Part shown: positions 47,190 through 59,624 of the stretch, in pieces
How the letters are laid out: each line of letters starts with the position of its first letter
Position numbering within the stretch: the stretch's first letter is position 1
Source: Thelephora terrestris
Taxonomy: Eukaryota; Basidiomycota; Agaricomycetes; Thelephorales; Thelephoraceae
Length of the DNA: 64,000 bases
NCBI GenBank assembly: GCA_015956445.1
Contig: WIUZ02000013.1
Coordinates: forward strand, 248,001-312,000
Direction: 5' to 3'
The notes under the pieces: model-generated
The model's input: the letters and a program-made list of their open reading frames with translations, nothing else
What the model was told of the DNA's origin: nothing
Databases searched by the model: none
Made by a program: the position numbers and the translations under genes

Positions 47190-47636
47190 TGTAAGGAGAC
47201 AGGAGACAGGTTATGGTATCTCTCAGCTCCGTCTTTCTCAATTTATACGGTGACGGATGGCGGATGTGATGTGGGCCTCTGTAGGAGGACCCCCACACGA
47301 TCTCCGTGATTGCTGCCAAGAACCACACCACCCGAATTTCAAATACGCCTAACCTTCGAGAGCAGCACACGAGAAGAACGGTGGTCAATCAAAAATGTCA
47401 CTCATCGAAGTTCACCAGTAAGGAACTTTCGGCGAATGTGGGTCCTCAAAGAGGACTATTGTGTAGACATATCAGGGTTAATGCGATTTCCTATGTAAAA
47501 GCGAGCCATAGCAAGGAGATGTATACGACGAGGGTGAGTAAGCCTAATAACCAAGCCGGAGTAGAGACGCCCGTCGTATGAAAACGTCGGCGTAAGCCAC
47601 GATGATCTAAAAGTACACAATATGTGGAGAGGTAAG

Positions 47637-48454
47637 CTAATTATTTGTGGTTGGAAGTCGAGTGAGGCCGATCGCGACGTTGGGAAACTCTTCTTCCCCA
47701 CTAATTGACGGGTTTGGTTTCCTATTGTTTGGTGTGGGCATAGAGATGACAACCGAGACTTGGACCCTGCGAGGGATTTCTGTAGACGGGCTCGCCGAGT
47801 CATCTCCGGGATGATCGTTTTCAAAGACCCGTTGCCGCGGAAGCGGATTGGCGAAAAGGCTTGCCAAGAACGCGGCGGAACGCTCATGCCGGCGCTCCTG
47901 AGATGGGGACCTCCGTGTTGTGGAAGACAAGTTCCTGGGTTTTGTTTCTTGTGGAAGGTACCTGATAGAGAGTGGCTGTGTGGCAACAAGGATTGAGATT
48001 TTGAAAGACGCGCAGAGCGGACAACGCAACGCACCTTGATGTCCGCTAATTCACCGGTTGGACTGTTTTGGAGGTCGTCCAGTCTTATCCACGTATCCCA
48101 AAGCTTCGGTTTCGCGCCAAAGTTCCTTTTCCTTGAAGCCCCAGGTGTGTCTCCAGGTGGACGGAAGATCTCGTCGAACTGCTCCTGTAATTGCATTTGA
48201 TACCGCCTCCTGAGCAAGAACGACCGGAGTACGATGGCCGTCGAGACTACCAGTAGCAAGAAGAGGGTGGACAAGAACGTGAATCTGCAAAACGTCAGCT
48301 CGGACCACCACTTTGGGTAAGTTCTGGATACGCACAGATAGAGAGAGGTAGACTTTGGTTGACCATCTGGGGGGCCATTTGGAGGTGTGCTTTCTGGAGG
48401 AGAGGGAGGAGGGGGGGAGAAGATGCCAGTGGGACTGGAAGTGGTTGTCGACAT
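47637..48454 (-). CDS. Small single-pass membrane protein, Pro-rich N terminus
   Basis: Two exons on the minus strand (48454-48035 and 47897-47637) give 226 residues with matching phase. The N terminus is Ser/Thr/Pro-rich (GIFSPPPPSPPESTPPNGPP). A single hydrophobic helix follows (FTFLSTLFLLLVVSTAIVL), then a basic stop-transfer stretch (RSFLLRRRYQ). The rest reads FGAKPKLWDTWIRLDDLQN and, after the intron, RHERSAAFLASLFANPLPRQ, VQVSVVISMPTPNNRKP and EEEFPNVAIGLTRLP. The order suggests an N-out membrane protein with a cytosolic tail. The family is unnamed to me, though this layout is common in basidiomycetes. Confidence 0.7.
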
Positions 48455-49985
48455 GGACGATGTTAGGAAGAGTTACGCAGCTTGTGGTCGTAGACCATGG
48501 GAGAGATCACCAACCCGAATTGACCGGTCGCCTCGGTGGCTTTGCCGGCACTTGACTGTTCTCAACACCCGAACAACGTGCCACTGCCACCCCCGCGTTT
48601 CCCCCTACACAACATACAATACTCACCCATTTTCGGTCTGTTTTTTGCAACCGGTACAGTTGCGACGCTCAAAAAAGTATTCCACGCAGGGACGACAAGT
48701 TCTATTCAAGGCTCGCTACCTGATGGACGTGGTTTCCGAGAACCCTCACGCGGAGGCAAGGTAACATGTCTCCAGGGCGCACACTGAATACAGGTTATAA
48801 TCACACCGACCTACTGGGCATTCTGAGAGTTCATTTTGTGGATGTGTCTTTTCTTCATTTGCCTTTGTCGCCGTGAACCATCACGAGTGCCGGTCCTCGT
48901 TGTTTGAGTGAGGCAATGTGAGGACCTGTGGTCCACGGTGAGCGTTCGATATTTATTCAAATATCAATGAATCAGAGGGCAATGCTCATCAAGCGTGTTC
49001 TAGAAACTACTGCGCGAGCTTTGGTATCCTCACAAGCAAACTCTGATGGTGGCCTGACCCCGCCCACACAAAGCACAGTACCGTCCCGCGCGCTCATGCA
49101 TTGTTAAGGTTTGCCGATCCTTGTTTCGGAGTCACCGTTAGTGCAAACCATAGGTGGATGATGCAGAAACCGCTCCCAGTTATTTGCGAATCACGTATCT
49201 CCCTCGAAGACGTTCTCCTGTTTACCGTGGACGCCGAACATCTCTTCCCCTTCACCATCTTGATCAGTCCATCTTCCAATCGCAGGGCCGCATGCGATCG
49301 TTTTTACCCTCACATGACATAGTAAGTAATCCCTTCTTTCATCTGGGGTTTTCATCATTGACGTTACTCGGTATGTAAGATCGGAAGGATAAGATAGGGC
49401 CGAAAGTTACGGCACATGGACTGGAAAAGCTTCTTATGGCACCGGTCTTCGCTTTGATAGGCACTTCTGCTAGGCGGAGCCGAGTTGCAGCTTATTGTCT
49501 CGTGGGAGGCATCTGAGACATCGTTAAAGGCGCGAAGGCGGTGTGCTATCCATTTAAAGCTGGTGGCAGGTTCGGAAACAACCGACGAAAGCTGTTCCAG
49601 GCTTGGTGGTAATGGATTGTCGATGGAGTCGGGAGCAACAGCGCGGGCGCAGTGCAACGGAGAGCCGACTTGAAACTTGTGCTCTGGATTCAGACATAGA
49701 GCGCCCCGGGTGGAGAGTCTTTCGAAATCGATGTAGGGCAGGCTTCGGGGTGCTGTTATTCGAGTACGTACTGTGCCCAGACGTGTCTTCAACCTGTATC
49801 TGCACGATGTTGCCACTTCTGCAACGCACCATCATGGGATAAGAGGGAAGGGTTACAGAAACTCGCCCGGGTTGCACAGGTTGAAATCGGTGTTGGGGTA
49901 TGTGAACGTGCGTTTCTACCCTCGAGAGCGCTTCAGAAGAGGCGGTCAAGCGCCGAGTCTTTCCGCCTCGCCACAACCATCGAGC
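48455..49985. other. Long gene-poor stretch
   Basis: Open stretches at 48387-48764 (plus), 49101-49322 (plus) and 49364-49816 (minus) show no recognisable family. None has supporting splice context. The last 90 bases before 49986 align with the region before 55508 and belong to the tandem duplication. Confidence 0.4.
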
Positions 49986-52900
49986 ATGACCTCGCTTGCA
50001 CCTGGGGACCCTGGCACTCAAACGAATCTCCAGCCACAACAGCCTGCGCTCCTCCAAATCGATCCCAAGTGGTGCGCTCAACCATGTCTCCGTCTGACTA
50101 TAGCGGCAGGTTATCGCTGACATCGGCATCCTGCTCAGCCTCCATTCCGCCCTCAAGGAATTCTTCGACCCACTGAGGACCGGCGACTCGCGGGCCGACT
50201 TCTTTGCCCTTTATCGGAGGGAATCCGAAGAGTTTGATAAGGATTACGCCGGGAAGTATGACGAGGACTTGAACACATCTCTTATCTTCGTAAGTAATCG
50301 AGTGTTCGTACTCCTTGCGAAACGCTGAACTTGGACTCACACAGGCTGGTCTGTTCTCTGCCGTCAGTTCGGCGTTCATTATCGATGTCCAATCAAACCT
50401 CCAACCGAATCCGAACGCGATGACCGCCGCCTATCTGCAAATCCTCATTCACAACATGAACAATACCCTCTTCCCCGACGCAGATCCGAGTTCAACCACA
50501 TGGACAGGACCGCCTCCTGAGATCGTAAACGTCCAATCACTGCTCTACTCCAGCCTCGCTACCTCCCTCTTCGCCGCGTTCATCGCGATGCTCGGCAAAC
50601 AATGGGTCAACCGATATATTCGGAAGCAAGGAGGTTCCGCCGCAGAGAAGAGCCGGGACCGACAGCGAAAGCTAGATGGATCCAAGGATTGGTACTTCCA
50701 GCTCGTCATCGAAAGCCTCCCGGTGATGCTTCAGTTCGCGTTGCTGCTGCTTGGCTGTGCCCTGACGCTATATCTGTGGACGATCAGCCAGACGGTTGCT
50801 GGCGTCATCCTTGCCTTCACGCTTTTCGGGATCGCCTCATATGCCTTCTTCACTCTGACAGCGACACTCCACTACGATTGCCCCTACCAGACACCTCCTT
50901 CCGTCCTCATCAGAGCCATCATCCGGCGTCTAGCACAGAGCGATCCCGTGTTCGTTCGTTCACTGCGACGGCTCACCTCGTTCCTCCCTTCCATCAAAGA
51001 CCTCAGACGGCTGCTTGGGCGGCTTCTATCCGGACTTCGTCTGGGGTTGAAGTGCTTCCATTGTGTTTCAACTGTTGACGGAGTGGCAGAGGGCATGGCG
51101 CAAGTAGTCCCCGTCGTGTTACACGCCCGGATCTTCGAGGACATCCCTGTAGACCTGGAGGTTTGCAAAGGAGATTGCCGTTGTATCTGGTGGGTGCTCG
51201 ATTACACCACGGACAGCGATGTCATATTCTCCACCGCCCGGTTCGCTGCGGACATGGTCTGGTATCCAGAGATTGCGAGTGTTGTGTCACCCCGGGTTCT
51301 GGCGGACCTCTTCTTCGATTGTTTCTTTGGTGGAGGGGTGATTTCCGGGAAGTCGGAGCAGGCGAATGCAATAGGGATGGCACTGGCTTCGGTCCTTAGC
51401 ACTCGTCTCGTCATCGACCCTGAGGACCAGGAGCTTGGGGAAATCCTCCAGCGCATCCAGGAGGGTAGCTGTTATTCTTCCGAACCCACATGCAGTCTTG
51501 TGGAGAATGTTCTCCCAATCGCTGCGAAGCCTGTTCCCGACGTGGATCAGTTTTCATTTTGCCACTATTATTCCGACGGAATAATGTGTCATCTTTCCAC
51601 TTTGCAAAGGCTCTGGTTGAGTAGGGTAGTGCTCCAATGTTTCTGGCGGAAGAGGTTTTTTTCCGACCCCACCACCGTCTTATCCACCCCACCATCTGAG
51701 CTCTTCCGCAAGGGAGGCACGACAGACGATGAAGATACCCCCACCATTCTCAAAACAACATATCTCCTTGTTGCAGCAATTTCTCTGGGACTCCAAATTG
51801 ACAGTCGTGATTTATATCCTCCCGACACCCCGTATGTCCTCTTCTATCCTTCCCATGGCTTCGCTAATTGAGTCGCAGCGAAGCGTTGCGCGAAACGGCC
51901 GATGTTTTATGTCGACAGTTGCGAAAAACAATCGGACAGGGTGTGGTGTCCCAGGACCAGAATATAATTGAAGTTTTAAACACGTTGGTTCAACTCGACC
52001 TGTTTACAGTCACAAAAGACCCAGACATGGGCTTTACGTTGATCGAAGAAATTCTCGGCTCCAGATTTTCAGAGAAGAGTCGTTATAAGATGGCAGGAAT
52101 TGTGGTGCGACTCCTGGGAAGTTGGTACTGGAGAGGTGAAAATACAAACATTTTGGCGATGATTCCCGAGTGGACACCTCCCCTCTTGAATTTCTTGTCA
52201 CTAAGTGAGAAGTTCTACCCCAAAAGACCCCCACCATTTCCAGAATCCATTGCTCTCTGCCTTCTTCCTGACATGTACGAATCCACTGATTTCGGCACAA
52301 CAATCCTCCCGATCCTCTCATCGACCTTATTTCCAACCAACCATCTGCAATCACGTACTCTGGCCCTCAAGGTCTTCAGAAAATTCTCACCAGGGTTTTT
52401 TTCTTCACAGATGGAGGAGATCACTGCAGATAACCTTGAGACCCTTCTACGGGCGGTCGGCGACCCTTTCCTGTTCAACCGGGACACTCCTCTCCCGGAT
52501 GGGCTGGCTCTACCAACAGGATCTGATTACAAACCCATCAGTACGGCACTTGTCCTGATCGAATTCGCGTTGTCGAGCCCTGTGGCAAAACCACCTTCGC
52601 CAATCAAACTTCACCACGTTCGAGGAGGTCCTATCCACGGAAGAGGGCAAGAGGGCTGCTATTCAACAAATGCTCTCAAAAACGCGTTCATCTATGCCGA
52701 AATTACTTTGTACGGCTGCGCAGGTTGTCGCAGCTGTTGGACGCCTCGAAGAGCTCCAGTGCTTGAACACAGCTGAAGTCGTGATCATGTGGGCTTGGAC
52801 CGCTGGCGTCCTCAACTTGGTGGAAGATCATGATGCTTGGGGTGCAATCGAATGCAGTACACTCTCATTCTATCGGACCCACGGACTTGGGCGCCTGGAT

Positions 52901-53161
52901 GCTTTGGAACGACATACCACCGAAACTCGAGCATTCACGTTCCATCCCCTGTCACGCCGCAGGTTACCAGGCCCACTTGGCCTAGACAAGTACCGACGTA
53001 TCGCCCAGACTTGTCTTCGGAAGAGGTTGCATTACCTCTTTGGACGTGATCCATCAGCAGGGGGGAAAGTGATTGCTGATGAGGAGGAAGAGAGGAAAAT
53101 GAACTTGTCATCGGTTGGAACTCCAGTATCGTTTGTGGATTTGGCGTGTGACTATCCATAG
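49986..53161 (+). pseudogene. DUF6535 membrane protein, tandem copy 1 (frame broken near its 3' end)
   Basis: The exon plan matches copy 2: 49986-50071, 50139-50289, 50345-51831 and 51879 onward, each junction in phase. DUF6535 features are FDPLRTGDSRADFFALYRRE, AGLFSAVSSAFIIDVQSNLQ and several membrane helices (LYSSLATSLFAAFIAMLGKQ, LPVMLQFALLLLGCALTLYL, AGVILAFTLFGIASYAFFTL). Relative to copy 2 the fourth exon has an extra base near 52580 (AGCCCTGTGG against AGCTTGTGG) and then a net loss of a few dozen bases near 52680. The frame ends early at about 52776. The C-terminal sequence resumes in another frame (52670-53161), ending VDLACDYP as in copy 2. A truncated but expressed product is possible. 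Confidence 0.8.
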
Positions 53162-53448
53162 GGCTTCGGCGTCGTGTACTGTTTCCCCCCATAACTATGA
53201 ATTGCAGCTCACACTTATGGTTTTTAGTTGGAACCGGGGCAGATTCCCGAACTGGAGTCAAGTGTCCACTGGCCGAAACGAATGGCTGTTGGGAATGTCT
53301 CTTATGAATACTGGCCTCCTCAGTAGATTATCTATGTTGTGTTTGAGAACACGGGCCGAGCGCAAACTCCTCACCGGAATCTCACTGACCTCAAAGCATC
53401 CATTTCGTAAAAAGACGCAAACTCAAGTAAACTGCTATGCGGTGACTT
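53162..53448. other. 3' flank of DUF6535 copy 1
   Basis: It resembles the stretch after 58716 and is part of the duplicated unit. No gene seen. Confidence 0.5.
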
Positions 53449-55443
53449 CTATTGGAGATGCGGGAAAACAAAGCGTACGAAACGCAGATTAGCTGTAACA
53501 TCATTTACTTTGAGCGATGGATAGGATGTATGGTATGCGCGTTGTCGTGACTTGTCTTGAATCAATTGATCACCGTCAGCGTGGAGAGAAGGAATGCTAT
53601 GAAACAATGAAAACCCCTTCAAGCCCTTGAACGAATCGTTTACTGCTTCTATGAGGAACACTTCGTCAATATCGGGGGCCACCCGTTCGGACTGAACGAA
53701 TGACACACTTCCGGTGCGGGGAACTTCGCAAAGATCTCTCTTAGAACAACTGGAAGGCGCTTCACGTGAGCGGGCGTGAAGATGGTATCGTGACGTCCGG
53801 GAGACTTTCATCTCCAGGTCCGATAACCTGTGCTCCCAACGGTTAAGGTCGTCAGCACCGGTGTCAAAGTCGCTGGCATGTCCACTTCGCGTCCAAGTTC
53901 TTCCTGATTTCCATCGGGAGCTTGGCCTTCCACTTCTCACCGATCTCAGGGAAGTTCTGCGAGATGCGGTCGATAGCGCGATCGGTCCAGTCCGAAGACT
54001 TGAGACTTTGACGTTCGCGAGCGGGAATGAAGATGGTGTCGAAGTTGATAAGGTGAGTGGTGACCTCTCCAGCTTGTCCGCGATCACGAGAGCGACGAGC
54101 CCACCCATGGAGTGACCGGAGATAACGTATGGTCCGTGAGGTTGTACGCTCCTGATGAGAGTGATATAGTGGTCCGCCATCTCCTCGATCGTGGTGAAGC
54201 CGTCAACCGAACCAAAGTACTTGTCACCAATGGCCCACATCTCGTTTGGCATGTAGGCACCGAGGCGCATGAACGGTGAGGCCATACCGGTGATATTGTG
54301 GACGATGTACATGTGCGGCAGGACTCCCTTCTTCTTGATGTGAAGGAACTAGATCAGGAAGTCGTCATCTGAGTCCTCAGCGGCCATAAACTGTCTCTGA
54401 TCTTGACCCACAGCATTCGATGACGTTGCTCAACTCGCGGATGGTCGGCCCATCGAAATCGATAGCCAAGGGCAGCGAAAATACAACGAGTGAAACGGAC
54501 CTGAGGTAGACGTTGCTGAGACCGATGTTGAGCTTGAAGTTTTCACCAACAGCAACGGCGAGCAGAGAGTTCAAACCGACCGAGAAGAGGTCGTGGGTGA
54601 CGCCGAGGTGGCTTGGCTCGGTCCGCAAGATCTCCGAGAAGATCTTGTGAAGGGTGACCTCAACATCGGATTGAGGAAGACCGACGTCAAGGTGTGTGTC
54701 GTGGAACGGCGCAAGATCCAGTTCCATGAGGTCTCTGCGGTTGATCTTTCCGCTGGTTGAAGTGGGCAAGACAGGTCGATGGGCGATGAGAGATGGATAC
54801 ATGAATCTTGGGAGGCGCCCCGAGATATATATCTCGAGGGCCTCCTTCTCGTCGGCAACGTTATCCTCGGCGACGGAAGTCTTGAACTCGACGAAAGCGA
54901 CGACGGTTGGAGCATCATGGTCGTCCTCCAGGGACGGAAGGGTTGAGGACGAAGGACTTTTCGGTCTGTCAAGGCTGGTTGAGATACCCACGAGCGAGTT
55001 GGATGCCACCAACAAATAACTCTCCCTCGACGCCATCGGAGTCGGACGCAAGCTCTCGTCGAGGATATACACCCGGCTATTCGGAAGAGGACGGCCAACG
55101 ACACCGGTGAGGGATGCCCCCGTGACGTGGGCGCGGATACAGTCGACGCCGACTCGACCGAAGCTTTGGTGGGACCATACATATTCATGAACTTGACGCG
55201 TTTGGACCAATCCTCAATCAACTTCTTGCCGAGAGCTTCACCAGCAACAGCTACCGTTTCCAGGGTTGGGTAGTTTGAAGAGGAACAACGGCGAGGATGC
55301 TTAGAGTGCCGTGGACGACATTGGTCCGAATGGCCTGAACAGCCCTTCCAATGCTGAAACCGCACGAGGTTGAAGTTGGTTTTGGGGTATGTGAACACTA
55401 TGTGAACGCGCCCACCTGCACCTAGTAGTGCCAGTGCACTCAC
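53449..55443 (-). pseudogene. NRPS-like A-T-TE synthetase remnant
   Basis: Reading the minus strand, three domains appear in order. The adenylation part has YPTLETVAVAGEALGKKLIE, FMNMYGPTKASVES (A5 motif, with Lys where Glu is usual), GVVGRPLPNSRVYILDE (A6) and PTSTSGKINRRDLMEL (A10 with its catalytic Lys). The carrier part has LGVTHDLFSVGLNSLLAV, with the serine for phosphopantetheine. The thioesterase part has PHGPYVISGHSMGGLVALVI (GxSxG). The N-terminal half of the A domain and the A7-A8 region are missing and the frame changes several times, so this is not a working enzyme. The layout is that of fungal A-T-TE enzymes such as atromentin-type quinone synthetases. It lies between the two DUF6535 genes. 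Confidence 0.85.
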
Positions 55444-55507
55444 ATGAGAGCGCTCCAGACGAGTCGGTCAAGCGCCGAGCCTTTCGAGCCCGCCACGATC
55501 ATCGAGT

Positions 55508-58500
55508 ATGAACTCGCTTGCAGCTGGGGACCCCGCCCAAACAAATCTTCAGCCACAAGAGCCTGCGCTCCTCCAGATCGATCCCAAGTGGTGCGCCCAA
55601 CCCTGTTTCCGTCTTGCCGTAGTGGCAGGTTATCGCTGACATGGGCATCCTACTCAGCCTTCATTCCGCCCTCAAGGAATTCTTCGACCCACTGAGGACT
55701 GGCGACTCGCGGACCGACTTCTTTGCCCTTTATCGAAGGGAGTCTGAAGAGTTTGATAGAGATTACGCGGGAAAGTATGACGAGGACTTGAACACGTCCC
55801 TCATCTTCGTGAGTAATCGGGTGTTCGTACTACTCCGTGCGAAACGCTGAACGTGGCGGTACACAGGCTGGTCTGTTCTCTGCCGTCAGTTCTGCCTTCA
55901 TCATCGATGTCCAATCGAACCTTCAACCGAATCCGAACGCGATGACCGCCGCCTATCTGCAAATCCTCATCCATAACATGAACAACACCCTCTTCCCCGA
56001 CGCCGATCCCAGTTCGACCATTTGGACCGGACCGCCTCCTGAGATCGTAAAAGTCCAATCACTGCTCTACTCTAGCCTCGCCACCTCACTCTTCGCCGCG
56101 TTCATCGCGATGCTCGGCAAACAATGGGTCAATCGATATATCCGGAAGCAAGGAAGTTCCGCCGCAGAGAAGAGCCGGGACCGACAGCGAAAGCTAGATG
56201 GATTCAAGAATTGGTACTTCCAGCTCGTCATTGAAAGCCTCCCGGTGATGCTTCAGTTCGCGTTGCTCCTGCTTGGCTGTGCCCTGACGCTATATCTGTG
56301 GACGATCAGCCAAACGGTTGCTGGTGTCATCCTTGCCTTCACGCTTTTCGGGATCGCCTCATATGTCTTCTTCACCCTCACAGCGACATTACACTACGAC
56401 TGCCCCTACCAGACACCTCCCTCCATCCTCATCAGAGCTGTCGTCCGGCGGCTAGCGCAGAGCGATTCAGCGTTCATTCGCTCGCTGCACCGGCTCACGT
56501 CATTCCTCCCTTCCATCAAAGACCTCAGGCGGCTGCTTGGGTACCTTCGATCTGGTCTTCGTCGGGGATTGAAGTGTCTTCATTACGATTCAACTGTTGA
56601 CGAAGGAGCAGAGGCCACGCCGCAAGCAGTCGTCGTCGTGTCACCCGCCCGGATCTTCGAGGACATCTCTGTAGACCTGGAGGTTTGCAAAGTAGATTCT
56701 CGTTGTATCTGGTGGGTGCTCGATTACACCACGGACGCCGATGTCATATTCTCCACCGCCCGGTTCGCTGCGGACATGATCTGGTATCCAGAGATTGCGA
56801 GTATTGTGTCACCCCATGTTCTGGTGGATCTCTTTTTCAGTTGCTCTTCGAATGGGCGGGTGATTCCTGGAAAGTCGGAACAGGCGAGTGCAATAGGGAT
56901 GGCTCTGGCTTCGGTCATTAGCACTCGTCTCGTCATAGACCCTGAGGATCAGGGGCTTGGGGAAATCTGTCGGCGCATTCAGGAGGATGACTATTATTTG
57001 TCCTATGACAAATGTTCTTTTGTGGAGGCCGTTCTCAAAATCGTTGTGAAGCCCGCTCCCGAAGTGATTCTGTTTCACGATGTCGATCGTGACTATTTTT
57101 TCTACCGCAGATCTGTTCATCTTTCCTCTACCAAAAAGCTCTGGTTGAGCAGGGTAGTGCTCCAATGTTACTGGCGAAAGAGGCTTTCATCCGACTCCAC
57201 CACCGTCTTACCCACCCCACCATCCGTGTTCTTCCGCAAGGGAGGCACGACAGAAAACGACAATATCCCCACCATTTTAAAAACAACCTATCTCCTTGTT
57301 GTGGCAATTTCTCTGGGCCTCCAAATCGACAGTCATGATTTATATCCTCCCGACACCCCGTATGTCCTCTTCAATCCTTCCCATGGGTTTCGCTGATTGA
57401 GTTGCAGCAAAGCATTGGACGAAATGGCCAATGTTGTGTATCAACAGTTGCACAAAACAATCAGACAGGGCGTGGTGTCCGAGGAGCAGAATCTAATTGA
57501 AATTCTAAACACGTTGGTTCAACTCGACCTGTTGAGGGTCAGACGAGACGCAGACGTGGGCTTTGCGTTGATCAAAGAAATTCTCAGGTCCAGTTTTTCA
57601 GAGGAGAGTCGTTATAAGATGGCAGGGGTTGTGGTGCGACTCCTGGGTAGTTATGACCGGAGAGGCTTCAAGCTCAACTTTGTGATGTGGAATCCCAAGA
57701 AGAGCGCTCCTCTCTTGGACTTCCTGTTGCTAAGCGAGAGGTTCTACGTCAAAACATCCGCACCATTTCCAGAATCCATTGCTCTCTACATTCTCTCGAT
57801 CACGTACAAGTCCACTGGTTTCAGCGCAAAAATCCTCCCGATTCTCTCATCGACGTTACTTCCAACCAACCATCTGCAATCCCGTAGTCTGGCCCTTGAG
57901 GTCTTCAATACATTATCCCTGGGGTTGTTGTCTTCACAGATGGAGAAGATCACTGCAGCTGAACTCGAGAACCTTCTACGAGCGGTTGGTGACCCTTTCC
58001 TGTTCAACCGGGACACTCTACCGGATGGGCTACCAACACAATCTGATTACAAACCCATCAGTACGGCGGTGGTCCTGATCAAATTCGCGTCGTCGAGCTT
58101 GTGGCGGAACCACCTTCGCCACTCAAACTTCACAACGTTTGAAGAAGTCCTGTCCACGGAGGAGGGAAAGACGGCTGCTATCGAACAAATGCTCAAAACC
58201 GCTCGTGGATCTTGGCGCCACATGCTCGAAAAAGGTGATGGATTTCAGCGGAAATTCCTTCGTACGGCTGCAGATGTTGTCGCAGCCATTGGACGCCTCG
58301 AAGAGCTCCAGTGTTTGAACACGGCTGAAGCTGTGATCATGTGGGCTTGGACCAATGCCTTCGTTGACTCGGGAGATCACGATGCCTGGGAGTCGATCGA
58401 GCGCACTACGCTCTCTTTTTATCGGACCCACGGGATAGGACGCCTGAAAGCTTTGGAACGACATATCACCAGCCACGCCACTGTATCCTACGAGATCTCT

Positions 58501-58716
58501 TTCCCGTCACACTGCAGGCTATCAGACTCGCTTGACACATCCAATTACCGTGATGTCGCCCGGGCTTGTCTTCGGAAGAGGTTGTATTGCCTCTTTGGAC
58601 GCGATCAAACAACGGGGGTGAAAGTGGTTGCGGATGAGGAGGAAGAGAGGAAAATGGACTTGTCGTCGGCTGTGACGCCAGTATCGTTGGTGGACTGGGC
58701 TTGCGACTATCCATAG
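55508..58716 (+). CDS. DUF6535 membrane protein, tandem copy 2
   Basis: Four exons (55508-55590, 55658-55808, 55867-57359, 57408-58716) sum to 1011 residues. The start MNSLAAGDPAQTNLQPQEPA is followed across the first intron by PKCLHSALKEFFDPLRTGDS. The DUF6535 domain reads DFFALYRRESEEFDRDYAGK, AGLFSAVSSAFIIDVQSNLQ and KQWVNRYIRKQGSSAAEKSR. Membrane helices lie at LPVMLQFALLLLGCALTLYL and AGVILAFTLFGIASYVFFTL. The long C-terminal part is soluble and helical (YKMAGVVVRLLGSY, LFNRDTLPDG, AAIGRLEELQCLNTAEAVIM, RKRLYCLFGRD) and ends VDWACDYP. Function is unknown; these proteins are abundant in Agaricomycetes. The alternative of two genes split at 57396 is less likely, since the 48-base intron there keeps phase in both copies. 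Confidence 0.85.
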
Positions 58717-59300
58717 GGCTTCAGCATTGTGTATTGTTTTCCCCCGTAACTAAGCATTGAAGCTCAATCTTTTGGTCTAAAGTTGGAATCCCAGCAGGCC
58801 CACGAACTGATACCAAATGTTCGCTAGTCATCAATTGCAGGAGTGGTTGTGAGGCATACCACCAACGGTTCCCAATGATACTGGCTTTTCCAGTAGCACT
58901 ATCACAATGGCCCATGATTTACTCGAGGACTCGACGGGCCGAACACCAGCTTTCCCCCACCGTAATCGCGTTTATCTCAAAAAACCTATCTGGGGAACTC
59001 AGACACACTCACGCAAACTGCACTGCGACGGCTACTCATCAAAAAGGAGAGAGAAACGGAGCGTACACAATACTGATAAGTCGTAAGATGTGTGGCATGC
59101 GCGTTGTCGTGATTTGTCTTGAATCAATCGATCACCGACAGTGTGGAGGGATGCGACGAAACAACGAAACCCCTCCAAGCCCTCAAGTCTACGAGGAACA
59201 CTTCGTCGATATTGGGGGCCACCAGTTCGCACTGAACGAACGACAAACCTACGGTGCGGGGAACTCCGCGAAGATGTCTTACAAAACAACCGAAAGGCCC
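58717..59300 (-). pseudogene. Second, smaller remnant of the NRPS-like 3' end
   Basis: This stretch parallels 53162-53750. On the minus strand it retains GGPQYRRSVPRRLEGLEGF and DRLIQDKSRQRACHTSY, against DGDQLIQDKSRQRAYHTSY in the first remnant. The same AACACTTCGTC(A/G)ATAT(C/T)GGGGGCCACC block appears in both. It shows that the tandem unit included the end of the NRPS-like gene. Confidence 0.75.
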
Positions 59301-59302
59301 TA

Positions 59303-59387
59303 TTCAGAGGCGTCGTCCCCCTAGGTATCGTCCCCTTCTATATCGTGTCCTCCTCGCCTCTAAACTTGAGGCTGGATTCCTGCCTAC
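59303..59387 (-). repeat. Fold-back repeat family, copy 6 (near full)
   Basis: In reverse orientation: GTAGGCAGGAATCCAGCCTC, AAGTTTAGAGGCGAGGAGG, ACACGATATAGAAGGGGACG, ATACCTAGGGGGACGACGCC, TCTGAATA. It matches copy 2 over its whole length. The inverted ends CAGAGGCG and CGCCTCT face each other. Confidence 0.8.
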
Positions 59388-59624
59388 TTCACGTTCGCCG
59401 TCGACTTTGGTACCAAACGTGTTCCAGCTGGGAGTGACGAGGGTCGGTCGATCCATCTACTCATTGGGGCTTCAGCTTCAGCGCTTTACTAGTGACTATT
59501 CTCGGATACATACTAGTATTCCTCCCAGTGTGGAACCAGTCACGGAATCGCCGTCAATTCATTGGCATCGAGTCCTCGGCCTCAACTCTCCTCGTCTTGG
59601 AGCCCTCCCATCTCTCCTACCACG

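Noticed and set aside
50602-51078. 158-codon frame inside DUF6535 copy 1
   Set aside because: It is an alternative frame of a well-supported membrane protein exon; the same shadow appears in copy 2.
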